Source: Arthrobacter sulfonylureivorans (GTDB lineage: Bacteria > Actinomycetota > Actinomycetes > Actinomycetales > Micrococcaceae). From it: a stretch of 64,000 bases of DNA. The stretch is taken from positions 181,989 to 245,988 of the forward strand of contig RJAE01000006.1 in NCBI GenBank assembly GCA_004000035.1, read 5' to 3'. Both the position numbers and the translations under genes were made by a program. Every line of letters begins with the position of its first letter. Position 1 is the first letter of the stretch. Under the pieces are notes generated by a model, which searched no databases, was not told the DNA's origin, and saw nothing but the letters and a program-made list of their open reading frames with translations. This document shows, piece after piece, positions 32,123 through 40,109 of this stretch.

Positions 32123-32683
32123 ATGAGCACTTTTACCGCATTTCCCCCTGCCCCTGCGGCTGCCCCCACCGGTTCTTCAGCAACCGCCAAAGGCTTACTG
32201 CCGGCAACCGAAATTCCCGCGGATTCCGCCATGCTTCCTGCCCGCATTTACACCCATCCCCGAGAGGAAACCCTCATGAAACCGCTGGATGCAGCTATAT
32301 CGCCTGCACCCGAACGATCCATCCGCCCGTCCGAACCGCGTCCGCCCGAACCGCGTCTGTCCGATGAGGGGCAGCGCGGCCACGGCCAGCTGATCAGCGC
32401 CGGAAGCTTGCGCGATCTTGATGCAGCCGCCGGCCCCGGGGGCAGTGTTGCCGAAGGTGCCGGCTCTGAAGCCGCCGACTCAGCTTGGCCGGCGCCGGAC
32501 CCAGAACAAGCCGCAACTGCGGGAATGCCGAATTTCCTGGATAGGAGGGGGGTGAATGTCATGATCCGCAAGCTCCGCCAGGGCGTCTCGCTCTGGAAAC
32601 GAATACAGAACGTGCGTGTTGATGATCGGCGCTTGGAACAAGTGCGCGACGATTTGCTGTCGCAACAGCAGCTCATCCGCTGA
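32123..32683 (+). CDS. Unknown disordered protein with nested in-frame starts
   Basis: 186 residues from ATG 32123 (GAGGA eight bases upstream). Residues 1-140 are Pro/Ala/Glu-rich and look disordered. The last 40 are a basic amphipathic segment (MIRKLRQGVSLWKRIQNVRV then DDRRLEQVRDDLL). Two more in-frame ATGs have their own ribosome sites: 32276 (GAGAGGA) and 32561 (AGGAGG), so the gene may yield three products or only the 40-residue helix peptide. No family is recognised. A short imperfect repeat of TGTCTTGA...ACCGCATTT (around 32040-32072 and 32104-32143) precedes and overlaps the start. Confidence 0.45.
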   Translation: MSTFTAFPPAPAAAPTGSSATAKGLLPATEIPADSAMLPARIYTHPREETLMKPLDAAISPAPERSIRPSEPRPPEPRLSDEGQRGHGQLISAGSLRDLDAAAGPGGSVAEGAGSEAADSAWPAPDPEQAATAGMPNFLDRRGVNVMIRKLRQGVSLWKRIQNVRVDDRRLEQVRDDLLSQQQLIR

Positions 32684-32752
32684 AGTTCCCAGCCAAAGCA
32701 GGTGCAATTAAACACGCTGTCCCGTAGGGGACGCATTCGTGAGGAGGATCCG

Positions 32753-32836
32753 ATGAATCACAATGGACCCGATGTAGCTTCAGGCCCGCGCCGGGTTGCT
32801 GCCCGGCGCGGGCTTCCGCTTTTAACGGGCAGGTGA
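32753..32836 (+). CDS. Small ORF, 27 residues, overlapping a terminator hairpin
   Basis: ATG 32753 with near-ideal GAGGAGGA four bases upstream. The frame (NHNGPDVASGPRRVAARRGL, then PLLTGR) runs through a strong GC hairpin at 32784-32813 and stops at 32834-32836. Translation would melt the hairpin. This is the geometry of an attenuator peptide, or simply a small basic peptide whose gene includes its terminator. Confidence 0.45.
   Translation: MNHNGPDVASGPRRVAARRGLPLLTGR
32784..32823 (+). terminator. Intrinsic terminator inside the small ORF
   Basis: A perfect 12-bp stem (GCCCGCGCCGGG, 32784-32795, with 32802-32813), 6-nt loop, then TTCCGCTTTT. It separates the small-ORF cassette from the catabolic genes. 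Confidence 0.85.
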
Positions 32837-32892
32837 CTGCTCAAACTCAGCCTCGCCCGAGGCATTCGGGCCAGTGCCACCAGCAAATTTTC

Positions 32893-32910
32893 GAGCGGAC
32901 AAATCCGTTC
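32893..32910. promoter_or_regulatory. Inverted repeat upstream of the catabolic genes (possible operator)
   Basis: GAGCGGA, spacer CAAA, TCCGTTC: a 7-bp dyad with one mismatch, about 145 bases before the amidohydrolase start. Regulator unknown. Confidence 0.4.
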
Positions 32911-33053
32911 AGCTAAGCATGCGCGTGCACGCCTAGATAAGGGTTGTGGCGGGGGATAGCGTCGTTTTTAGCCGGAGGGCAACCGGGCTTCCGAACCAGC
33001 ATCGCCGCTGGCCATTCCCGGGATCCACGTCAACTACGACCGAAGGAAACACG

Positions 33054-33947
33054 TTGTTCATCGTCGACACTCAGATCCATGTTTGGAAAGAAGAGACCCC
33101 GGATCGACCGTGGGTTCCGGGTGCGCGTGAGCGCATCCGCCTCAACGGCCACCGCGAGGAAGCATTCCTCTTTGAAGAGGCCATCGAACTGATGGACGAG
33201 GCGGGCATCAACCGTGCCCTGATCCTGCCCCCGTCCTGGGAGGGCGATCGCATCGACTACGCCCTTGAGGCCTGCGAGGCTTATCCGGACCGCTTCGGCA
33301 TCATGGCCCGCATCCCGCAGAACAAGCCCGAAGAGGGCAAGGCCATGCTGAAGGACTTTGCGCAGAACCCATATGTCAAAGGCACTCGTTTGACCTTCCA
33401 CCGGCCGCAGGACCGGAACTGGATGATCGACGGCACCAACGATTGGTACTGGCCGATCGCCGAAGAGCTCAACATCCCGACCATGGTCCACGCCCCGGTC
33501 TGGAAGGCCGAGCTAGGCCAGATTGCCGCCAAGCACCCGGGCCTGAAGATCATCATCGACCACATGGGCATCATGGCCCGCTGCGTCGACGACGCCATCG
33601 GCTACTGGGTTTCGGAAACCGCCGACCTGGCCAAGCACCCGAACATCTACGTGAAGGTCTCCGCGCTGCCTGGCTATTCGACGGCGCCGTTCCCGAACCT
33701 GAACATCGAGAAGTACGTCCGCGAAATGGTCGACAAGATGGGCCCGGAACGCTGCTTCTTCGGCACCGACATCACCCGTCTGCTGGGCCATGGCATTACG
33801 TGGACCGACACGGTTGAGCAGTTCACCAAGCACTACAGTTTCACTCCTGACGAGCTGGAGTGGATCATGGGCCGTGGCATCAGCGACGTGTTGAACTGGC
33901 CGATCGACGAGTCCGCCCACCAGAAGCAGGAGTCTCTGCAGGCATGA
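33054..33947 (+). CDS. Amidohydrolase-2 family metal hydrolase/lactonase
   Basis: 297 residues from TTG 33054, with GAAGGA seven bases upstream; the family start (FIVDTQIHVW) begins right there. Metal or catalytic motifs: DTQIHVW (HxW instead of HxH), MVHAPVW in the middle, IIDHMGI, and the C-terminal FFGTDITRLL carrying the conserved Asp. The family includes lactone hydrolases such as PDC hydrolase and decarboxylases. It is the first gene of the catabolic island, and the next gene starts within or just after its stop. Confidence 0.85.
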   Translation: MFIVDTQIHVWKEETPDRPWVPGARERIRLNGHREEAFLFEEAIELMDEAGINRALILPPSWEGDRIDYALEACEAYPDRFGIMARIPQNKPEEGKAMLKDFAQNPYVKGTRLTFHRPQDRNWMIDGTNDWYWPIAEELNIPTMVHAPVWKAELGQIAAKHPGLKIIIDHMGIMARCVDDAIGYWVSETADLAKHPNIYVKVSALPGYSTAPFPNLNIEKYVREMVDKMGPERCFFGTDITRLLGHGITWTDTVEQFTKHYSFTPDELEWIMGRGISDVLNWPIDESAHQKQESLQA

Positions 33948-33961
33948 CCAAGGAGGTCGGC

Positions 33962-35662
33962 GTGAGCCGGAAGTACGACGGCGGCGAACTGATGGTCGCC
34001 GCGTTCGAAGCGCTGGATGTTGACTACATCTTCAGCTCTCCCGGATCCGAGTGGGCCCCGGTCTGGGAAGCACTCGCCCGCCGGGAGGCCGACGGCACTG
34101 CGTCGCCGACCTATCTGGACTTGACCCACGAGACGGTCGCGGTCGGGATGGCTACGGGCTACGGCCTGGCCACCCGCCGCGCCCAAGCGGTCTTGCTCCA
34201 TGCCGGCCCGGGCCTCATGCAGGGTTCCATGGCTGTGCACGGGGCGTTGCTGGCCGGGGTCGGGATGGTGGTCGCCTCGTCGGAGTCCACCACCTTTGGC
34301 GAGGGCGACGGCCCCGACCCCGGTGGACAGTGGTACCGCAACCTGTCCCACGTGGGCGGCCCGCACACCATCGCGCAGACGTTCACGAAGTGGTCCAACC
34401 AAGTGGGCAGCGTTTCGACGCTGTACACGATGACTACCCGCGCGGGGGAGTTGGCCGCGCACGCTCCGGTCGGCCCGGTCTACCTCAATGTCCCGCTTGA
34501 AGTTCTGCTTGAACCTGCCCCCGAACCGGTGGCTCCCAAGCAGATTGCGCAGCGCGGCCGGACCGTTGCGGTGCACGAAGACCTCGACGAAGTGGCCGAA
34601 CTGGTGGCGATGGCGCGCAAGCCGCTGATCATCACCGAAACCGCCGGCCGCGAAGAGGGCGGCTTTGAAGCCCTCACACGCTTCGCCGAAGAACTAGGCA
34701 TCGGCGTCATCGAGCCGGGTTCGGCGGTGTGCGCCAACATCTCCAAGGAAAGCCCGGCGTATCTGGGCAATGATGCGGAGAAGCTGATCGATGAGGCGGA
34801 CCTGATCTTGCTCATCAATTGCCGCGCCCCGTTCTATCCACCGAGCCGGCGCCCCGCGAAGGCCCCGATCGTGGTGGTCGATGAAGTGCCGCAGCGACCG
34901 CACATTGTGTACCAGGTGCTCAACGCCGACCACTATGTGGAGGGCTCGGTTCCGGAGTCCCTCGACGCGCTGCGCGATGAGGTGCTGACCCGACGCGGGG
35001 CCGGTGCCTTCGTGGACCGCATAGCCGCGGTCCGTCGCAGCCACGAGGCCTGGGTTGAGAAGACCCATGAGCTCGAAGCGAAGGCCGCTGGGTCGCAGGG
35101 GATCGACCCGGTCCACCTTGCCACCAAGCTGCGCCAGCTGGCCGACCGGGACGAGGTGGTAGTGGTGGATGAGACCATCACGCACAGCGGCGTGGTGCAG
35201 CGCCACACCGGCTGGACCGGCCCGGACAGCTATTTCTACGTGCAGGGCGGACTGGGTCAGGGCATGGCGGTGGCCCTGGGCGTCAAGCTGGCCAAACAGG
35301 AAAAAGTTGTGGTGTACACCGTCGGTGACGGGGCATACCTCTATAACCCAGTGATCCAGTCGCTGATGGCGGCCAAGGACAACGGGCTGCCGGTGCTGAT
35401 CGTGGTCTTCAACAACCAAAAGTACCTGTCCATGAAGATGAACCACCTGCGGTTCTACCCGGACGGTGCGGCGGTGGCCAACGACAACCACTTAGGCGTC
35501 GACCTGAAGCAGCAGCCCGAGCTTTCAGCGTTTGCTGCCCCGTTCGGGATGCACCACGAAGAAGTGTCCGACCCCGCTGATCTCGACGTGGCGCTGAAGC
35601 GTGCGCTGGAAGCCGTCCAGGGCGGCACGACGGCGGTCCTTAACGTCAGCGTGACAAGGTAA
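33962..35662 (+). CDS. ThDP-dependent enzyme (benzoylformate decarboxylase / acetolactate synthase-like)
   Basis: 566 residues. GTG 33962 was chosen because AAGGAGG lies five bases upstream; ATG 33944, overlapping the amidohydrolase stop, is an alternative. The N-terminal PYR domain has the ThDP-activating Glu in DLTHETVAVGM. A central domain follows, and the PP domain has GDGAYLYNPVIQ...FNN for Mg-ThDP. It probably decarboxylates a 2-oxo acid to an aldehyde, or performs a carboligation. With the dehydrogenase that follows it could form a hydroxyacid to oxoacid to aldehyde route. Substrate unknown. Confidence 0.85.
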   Translation: MSRKYDGGELMVAAFEALDVDYIFSSPGSEWAPVWEALARREADGTASPTYLDLTHETVAVGMATGYGLATRRAQAVLLHAGPGLMQGSMAVHGALLAGVGMVVASSESTTFGEGDGPDPGGQWYRNLSHVGGPHTIAQTFTKWSNQVGSVSTLYTMTTRAGELAAHAPVGPVYLNVPLEVLLEPAPEPVAPKQIAQRGRTVAVHEDLDEVAELVAMARKPLIITETAGREEGGFEALTRFAEELGIGVIEPGSAVCANISKESPAYLGNDAEKLIDEADLILLINCRAPFYPPSRRPAKAPIVVVDEVPQRPHIVYQVLNADHYVEGSVPESLDALRDEVLTRRGAGAFVDRIAAVRRSHEAWVEKTHELEAKAAGSQGIDPVHLATKLRQLADRDEVVVVDETITHSGVVQRHTGWTGPDSYFYVQGGLGQGMAVALGVKLAKQEKVVVYTVGDGAYLYNPVIQSLMAAKDNGLPVLIVVFNNQKYLSMKMNHLRFYPDGAAVANDNHLGVDLKQQPELSAFAAPFGMHHEEVSDPADLDVALKRALEAVQGGTTAVLNVSVTR

Positions 35663-35694
35663 CCCCCCAAAGTCTTGAAAGAAGGTCATCAACT

Positions 35695-36753
35695 ATGGCA
35701 AGCCCCTTGAAGATCCAACCTCCTGTCCTCAAGAACTACGTCCGCGACCTGTTCCAGGCACGCGGTGTGTCGGCCGAGGATGCGGCAACCATTGCCGACG
35801 TGCTCATCTGGGCCAACCTCCGAGGCGTCGACTCGCACGGCATCGCCCGGGTGCCGCGGTACCTGGAATTGCTGGGAACAGGCGAAGCGAATCCGACTCC
35901 GGAAATCGTTGTCCATGCCGAAAAGAGCGCGCTGGGCGTTGTCGACGCCGACCGCGCACCCGGACCGGTGGCACTGACGCTCGCGGCAGACGAGGCGATT
36001 GCGCGCGCCAGGGAGTTCGGCGTCGGCTGGGTGTCCGTCCGCAGGACGGTGCACACCGGTGCGATCGGCTACTACACCAACAGGATTGCCGAAGCTGGGC
36101 TGGTCGGCGTCGGCATGGTTGCCGGTATGCCGAACATGGCATACGAGGGCGCCCAGGGCGCCTCGGTGGCTACCAGTCCCTTGGCCATCGCGGTTCCCGG
36201 CACCGGCAAGTTCCCCACCGTCATGCTGGACATGGCCACCGCTGTGATTGCGTTGGGCAAGATCGCGCAGTTCAAGAAGGCTGGCAAAGAACTGCCGGAG
36301 GGAGCAGCCATCGCGGCCGACGGCACTCCGACCACGGATCCGAACGTGGCCAAGATCCCGCTGCCGGTCGGCGGCGCGAAGGGTTCCGGCATGTCCCTCA
36401 TGTTCGAACTCCTGACCAGCGTGTTGGTTGGCGAACCGATCCTCCCCGGCTTCCACAGCGGGGGCCCGGAAGGCAGGAAGCACCGCCAGAACGCCAGCCT
36501 GATCGCCATCGATCCGTCCGCCGCTTCGTCCCTCGGCCAGTTCCCGCAGGACGTCGACGCCACGATCGAGGCAATCAAGGGTTTGCCCGTGGCCGACGGC
36601 TACGAGCGGGTGATCCTGCCGGGCCAGCGCGGCGCGGAGACTTACGAACAGCGCAGTAAGGATGGCATTCCGGTAGCCGAAGGCCTCTGGAGCCAGCTCA
36701 CCGCTGCAGCGGAAGAGTACGGGGTGGACTCGCCGCTGGTTAGCGCCCAGTAG
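35695..36753 (+). CDS. Ldh2/malate-L-lactate family NAD(P)-dependent dehydrogenase
   Basis: 352 residues, ATG start. The family signature is seen in NLRGVDSHGIARVPRYLELL, the substrate/NAD region SVRRTVHTGAIGYYTNRIAE, and LPVGGAKGSGMSLMFELLTSVL. Relatives oxidise 2-hydroxy acids (sulfolactate, ureidoglycolate, mandelate-like compounds) or reduce diketogulonate. It follows the ThDP enzyme by 32 bases and probably feeds it a 2-oxo acid. A hairpin (36786-36812) ends this three-gene unit. Confidence 0.88.
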   Translation: MASPLKIQPPVLKNYVRDLFQARGVSAEDAATIADVLIWANLRGVDSHGIARVPRYLELLGTGEANPTPEIVVHAEKSALGVVDADRAPGPVALTLAADEAIARAREFGVGWVSVRRTVHTGAIGYYTNRIAEAGLVGVGMVAGMPNMAYEGAQGASVATSPLAIAVPGTGKFPTVMLDMATAVIALGKIAQFKKAGKELPEGAAIAADGTPTTDPNVAKIPLPVGGAKGSGMSLMFELLTSVLVGEPILPGFHSGGPEGRKHRQNASLIAIDPSAASSLGQFPQDVDATIEAIKGLPVADGYERVILPGQRGAETYEQRSKDGIPVAEGLWSQLTAAAEEYGVDSPLVSAQ

Positions 36754-36785
36754 CCGGCAAGACGAGCACACCTGCCCTGCCCCTG

Positions 36786-36812
36786 CCCTGCGCGGCCACG
36801 TGCCGCGCAGGG
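36786..36812 (+). terminator. Hairpin after the dehydrogenase gene
   Basis: A perfect 11-bp stem CCCTGCGCGGC (36786-36796) with 36802-36812, followed by CCCTCTGGGTTTG. It is a plausible terminator, with only a weak T-run. Confidence 0.6.
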
Positions 36813-36935
36813 CCCTCTGGGTTTGCGCGGCCGGCAGCTTTGGGACCCGCGCTGCACGGGTTGATCCGATGGAACGTTTTGCCATGTATCGCTAAGTATG
36901 CTTATCGTAGATGCATCGCAACCTGAGGAGGCAAC

Positions 36936-37196
36936 ATGATCGGTTTCATTATCGCGGGGCTCGTTATCGGAGCACTTGCTCGCCTTATCAAGCCCGGAAA
37001 GCAGAACCTGGGGCTCCTGGCCACGCTGCTGCTGGGCATTGTCGGGGCGATCATCGGCGGTGTCATCGCAAACCTGTTGGGGACCGGTGGCATCTTCGAG
37101 CTGAACGTTCTTGGATTCATCGTCGCGGTTGTCGCAGCGGTGCTCCTGATCGGTGTGGCCGAGAGCCTGTCCGGTCGTCGGGCTGTCCGCCGCTAA
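36936..37196 (+). CDS. GlsB/YeaQ/YmgE family membrane protein
   Basis: 86 residues with three hydrophobic segments (IGFIIAGLVIGALARLI, LLATLLLGIVGAIIGGVIAN, FIVAVVAAVLLIGVAE) and a short basic tail. This is the transglycosylase-associated-protein (GlsB) family, a small stress-related membrane protein of unclear mechanism. AGGAGG lies seven bases before the ATG. It is a single gene enclosed by hairpins, probably unrelated to the catabolic genes on either side. Confidence 0.88.
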   Translation: MIGFIIAGLVIGALARLIKPGKQNLGLLATLLLGIVGAIIGGVIANLLGTGGIFELNVLGFIVAVVAAVLLIGVAESLSGRRAVRR

Positions 37197-37210
37197 CGGC
37201 TGCAACACGT

Positions 37211-37258
37211 ACACATAGATGGCCTGCCGCGCAATCGCGCGGCAGGCCATCTATGTGT
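37211..37258. terminator. Long perfect hairpin, bidirectional terminator
   Basis: A perfect 22-bp stem (37211-37232 with 37237-37258, arms containing GATGGCCTGCCGCGC) and 4-nt loop AATC, between the convergent GlsB-type and cupin genes. It can serve both strands. Confidence 0.85.
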
Positions 37259-37289
37259 TGAACGAACGGCAGCTAACGAACCCAAGGGC

Positions 37290-37703
37290 TTAGGCGTCGG
37301 ATCCCATCTGGTCCGCCGGCGAGAGGTGCTCGACCTCGATTCCGGTGTCGGCGAAGGTTCGGGTCACCCGCGATGCGCTGTAGACCCACAGGATCTTCAT
37401 TGGGGTGTTGCCGGTGTTCCGGAAGCAGTGCACCTTGGGGGTCGGGATGTACGTCGTGTCATACGGCTTCAACTGGGTCACCACGCCGTCCACCTCGACC
37501 TCGCCTTGGCCTTCCAGGAGCGTGACCTGCTCGTCGCAGTTGTGCGAGTGGAACGGGGCACCCCCGCCCACCGGGTAGGTGCTCATGCCTGAGGTGATCT
37601 TGGCTTCGCCTTCGCTCGACGAAGGCGTAATCAGCGGAACGGTCTTAACCGCACCACCGCGGTCCAGGATCTCGACATCGTCCACTTTGATGATGGTGGT
37701 CAT
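37290..37703 (-). CDS. Cupin domain protein
   Basis: 137 residues from ATG 37703 ([16 protein letters not shown]), preceded by AAGGGG. The two cupin motifs are [23 protein letters not shown] (metal ligands His, His, Glu) and [11 protein letters not shown]. It is probably a small metalloenzyme or metabolite-binding protein in the same pathway. It is divergent from the CMD-family gene across 235 bases, so the two may share regulation. Confidence 0.85.
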   Translation of the reverse strand: MTTIIKVDDVEILDRGGAVKTVPLITPSSSEGEAKITSGMSTYPVGGGAPFHSHNCDEQVTLLEGQGEVEVDGVVTQLKPYDTTYIPTPKVHCFRNTGNTPMKILWVYSASRVTRTFADTGIEVEHLSPADQMGSDA

Positions 37704-37792
37704 ACCAGCCCCTTGCGTTTTCCAATGTGCATGCGTCTTCGCGTGTCCCTCCCAGTAAAGCGCACCGACTGATGGCAATTCGCTGCTCTACG

Positions 37793-37808
37793 TGCAGCAT
37801 TACCTTGC
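37793..37808. promoter_or_regulatory. Shared 16-bp motif, copy 1
   Basis: TGCAGCATTACCTTGC in the divergent cupin/CMD promoter region. A copy with one change (TGCAGCATTACCGTGC) lies at 51711-51726, before the lipoprotein gene. It could be the operator of the island's regulator; this is inferred from the shared sequence only. Confidence 0.45.
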
Positions 37809-37938
37809 CGATTCAACAGGGCTCAACCGGTACATATCGGCCATAGGATCTGGACTACAGCAGCTCCAGGCGCTGTGAGATCTTTGCCCGGGACGGTGCT
37901 TCATCCCGTCCCTTCCCCGAGTTCCTGAGGAAACAACT

Positions 37939-38520
37939 ATGCGACTTGAAACGCTCACCCCGGAAAACATGACTGAACGCCAGCGCGAGCTGAGCGACCG
38001 CATCACCGCCCGCCGCGGAAAGACCCGCGGCCCGTTCCTGGTGTGGTTGAACAGCCCCGATCTTTGCGACAAGGTCGAGGCGCTGGGTGCCTTCGTGCGT
38101 TTCGAGTCGGCCCTGCCACCGCGCTACAGCGAGCTGGCGCTCCTGCTGGCGTCGCGCAACTTCGACGCCCAGTACTCCTGGAACGCCCACATGAAGAACG
38201 CCATCGAGGCCGGCCTGACCGAAGAGATCATTGCCGACATCGCGAACCACCGAGTGCCAACCTTCGCCACCGACGAGGACCAGCTGTTCTACACGTTCTG
38301 CATGGAAATTCTCAAGAACCACTTCGTCAGCGACGAGACGTTCGCCAAGGCACAGGCAGCCTTCGGTTCACAGCTGCTGGTGGATACCATCGGTGCGCTC
38401 GGAAACTTCACGATGCTCTCCATGTGCCTCAATACGTTCCAGGTAGACCTGCAGCCAGATCGCGAGCCGCCGTTCCCCGATGTCCGCGGTTACGCCAAGA
38501 TCGAACCCCAGACCGTCTGA
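37939..38520 (+). CDS. Carboxymuconolactone decarboxylase-fold (AhpD-like) protein
   Basis: 193 residues. LNSPDLCDKVEALGAFVRFE, LPPRYSELALLLASRNFDAQYSW and HMKNAIEAGLTEEII match the CMD family. The AhpD CxxC pair is absent (the region reads AQYSWNAH), which points to a decarboxylase/isomerase type rather than a peroxidase. It starts the second operon of the island, 47 bases before the ABC ATPase. Confidence 0.85.
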   Translation: MRLETLTPENMTERQRELSDRITARRGKTRGPFLVWLNSPDLCDKVEALGAFVRFESALPPRYSELALLLASRNFDAQYSWNAHMKNAIEAGLTEEIIADIANHRVPTFATDEDQLFYTFCMEILKNHFVSDETFAKAQAAFGSQLLVDTIGALGNFTMLSMCLNTFQVDLQPDREPPFPDVRGYAKIEPQTV

Positions 38521-38567
38521 GCTTCTAATCATCTGTCCACGAACTGCAACGGTGCAGGAGAAACGAG

Positions 38568-40109
38568 ATGGCTGTAAAAGCTGAAGCGAGCAAGGAAACC
38601 GAGGCGGCAGAACCGACGCCGGACGCAGTGGTATCCCTTGTCGGGATTTCCAAGTCTTTCGGCGGGGCAGCGGCCCTGTCCTCGGTTGATTTCAGCCTCC
38701 GGCCCGGCGAGGTGCACGCCCTCATTGGCATGAACGGCGCCGGCAAATCAACGTTGGTGAGCGTTCTCAGTGGTGCGCATATGCCGGACACGGGTTCGGT
38801 GGTCGTCGACGGCGTCGCGCACCCCGGACTCACTCCCCGGCATGCGCGCGACCTGGGGATAGCGACGGTGCCGCAGCGCCGGGACCTGGTCCAGGAACTT
38901 ACGGTGGCGGAAAACCTCCTCCTGGGTTCCCTGCCAACGAGCGGCGGCCTGGTGAGCTGGCGCCGGATACGGCGGGAGGCCAAGAGTGCCCTTGCCGTCA
39001 TCGGCGTCAATATCGACGTCGATGCCCGCACCGCGGATCTCAGCGCGGCGGAGCAGACGATGGTCGAGATTGCCCGGGAAATCCGCCGTGGCGGGCGCGT
39101 CCTGATCCTTGACGAGCCCACCGCCGCGCTGGGTGGGGCCGCCGCGGAAGAGGTGCGACTGCTCGTCAAGCGCTTGCGCGGGCAGGGGAAATCAGTGGTT
39201 TACATCTCGCATCATCTGGAGGAGATCCTCGATCTCGCCGACCGCATCACCGTCCTGCGGGACGGTACGCTGCAGCTCGTCGTCGCCAATGAGGATCTGG
39301 AGATTCCGCAGCTGGTCTACGCGATGGTGGGCGACCACGTGGTGTCGGACCGTCCGGAACAGGAGCGGACACCGGGCGAGACGCGCCTGGAGCTGCGCAA
39401 TGTTTCGGTGGGCCACCGGTTGGCCGGACTCGATCTGAACGTGGCCGCGGGCGAAGTTGTCGCCGTCCTCGGGCCCGCTGGAGATGCTCAATCCCTGCTG
39501 TTTCCGATCCTGTCCGGCAGGTTGCGTCCGGATACCGGAGAACTCACGGTCGGCGGTACCCCTGTCCGGCTGGGCAACGTGCGCAGCGCTCTTGCCAGCG
39601 GATTACGGTGCGTGACCGGAAACAGGCTGTCCTACGGATTGGTCGGTGGGCTCAGCGTGGACGAGAACCTGCTGCTGTCGCGCGACCGTTTCGACCGCCG
39701 AATAGTCGTGAGATGGAAAGACTTGCGCCGTCGTGCCTTGGCCCTCCGGGAGAAGTTCGGCGTCGTCACGCTGAACCCCAATCCGCCGGTGGCTGCGCTG
39801 TCCGGCGGAAACCAGCAGAAGGTGCTGCTGGCGAAGTGGCTGGAGGGTTCGCCGGAGGTGTGCTTCCTGGAGGAGCCAACCAACGGCGTCGATATTTCGG
39901 CGAAGGCCGACATTCACCGGATGGTCGATGACTTCGCTGCAGCGGGGATGGGCGTGCTCCTCGCCTCATCCGACGTTCATGAGGTGCTACGCCTCGCGGA
40001 CCGAATCATTGTCGTCAGCGCGGGCCGCGTCGTCGGGCACCGCGATGTTGCGACCGTAACCCGCGACGAACTCGTCGCTCTGACTGTTGGGGAATCAACT
40101 CATGACTGA
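38568..40109 (+). CDS. CUT2-type ABC importer ATPase (two NBDs)
   Basis: 513 residues with two ATPase halves, as in RbsA/MglA. The first has Walker A GMNGAGKSTL near residue 55, signature LSAAEQTMVEIA and Walker B VLILDEPTAAL. The second has a degenerate Walker A (GPAGDAQSLL), signature LSGGNQQKVLLAKWL and Walker B CFLEEPTNGVD, as is usual in this family. It energises import by the permease encoded next (8-base overlap). The cargo is probably the compound broken down by the neighbouring enzymes rather than ribose. Confidence 0.92.
   Translation: MAVKAEASKETEAAEPTPDAVVSLVGISKSFGGAAALSSVDFSLRPGEVHALIGMNGAGKSTLVSVLSGAHMPDTGSVVVDGVAHPGLTPRHARDLGIATVPQRRDLVQELTVAENLLLGSLPTSGGLVSWRRIRREAKSALAVIGVNIDVDARTADLSAAEQTMVEIAREIRRGGRVLILDEPTAALGGAAAEEVRLLVKRLRGQGKSVVYISHHLEEILDLADRITVLRDGTLQLVVANEDLEIPQLVYAMVGDHVVSDRPEQERTPGETRLELRNVSVGHRLAGLDLNVAAGEVVAVLGPAGDAQSLLFPILSGRLRPDTGELTVGGTPVRLGNVRSALASGLRCVTGNRLSYGLVGGLSVDENLLLSRDRFDRRIVVRWKDLRRRALALREKFGVVTLNPNPPVAALSGGNQQKVLLAKWLEGSPEVCFLEEPTNGVDISAKADIHRMVDDFAAAGMGVLLASSDVHEVLRLADRIIVVSAGRVVGHRDVATVTRDELVALTVGESTHD

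Noticed and set aside
38568-40109. Degenerate Walker A in the second ATPase half as a sign of gene decay
   Set aside because: This is normal for RbsA/MglA-type ATPases; the signature and Walker B are intact.
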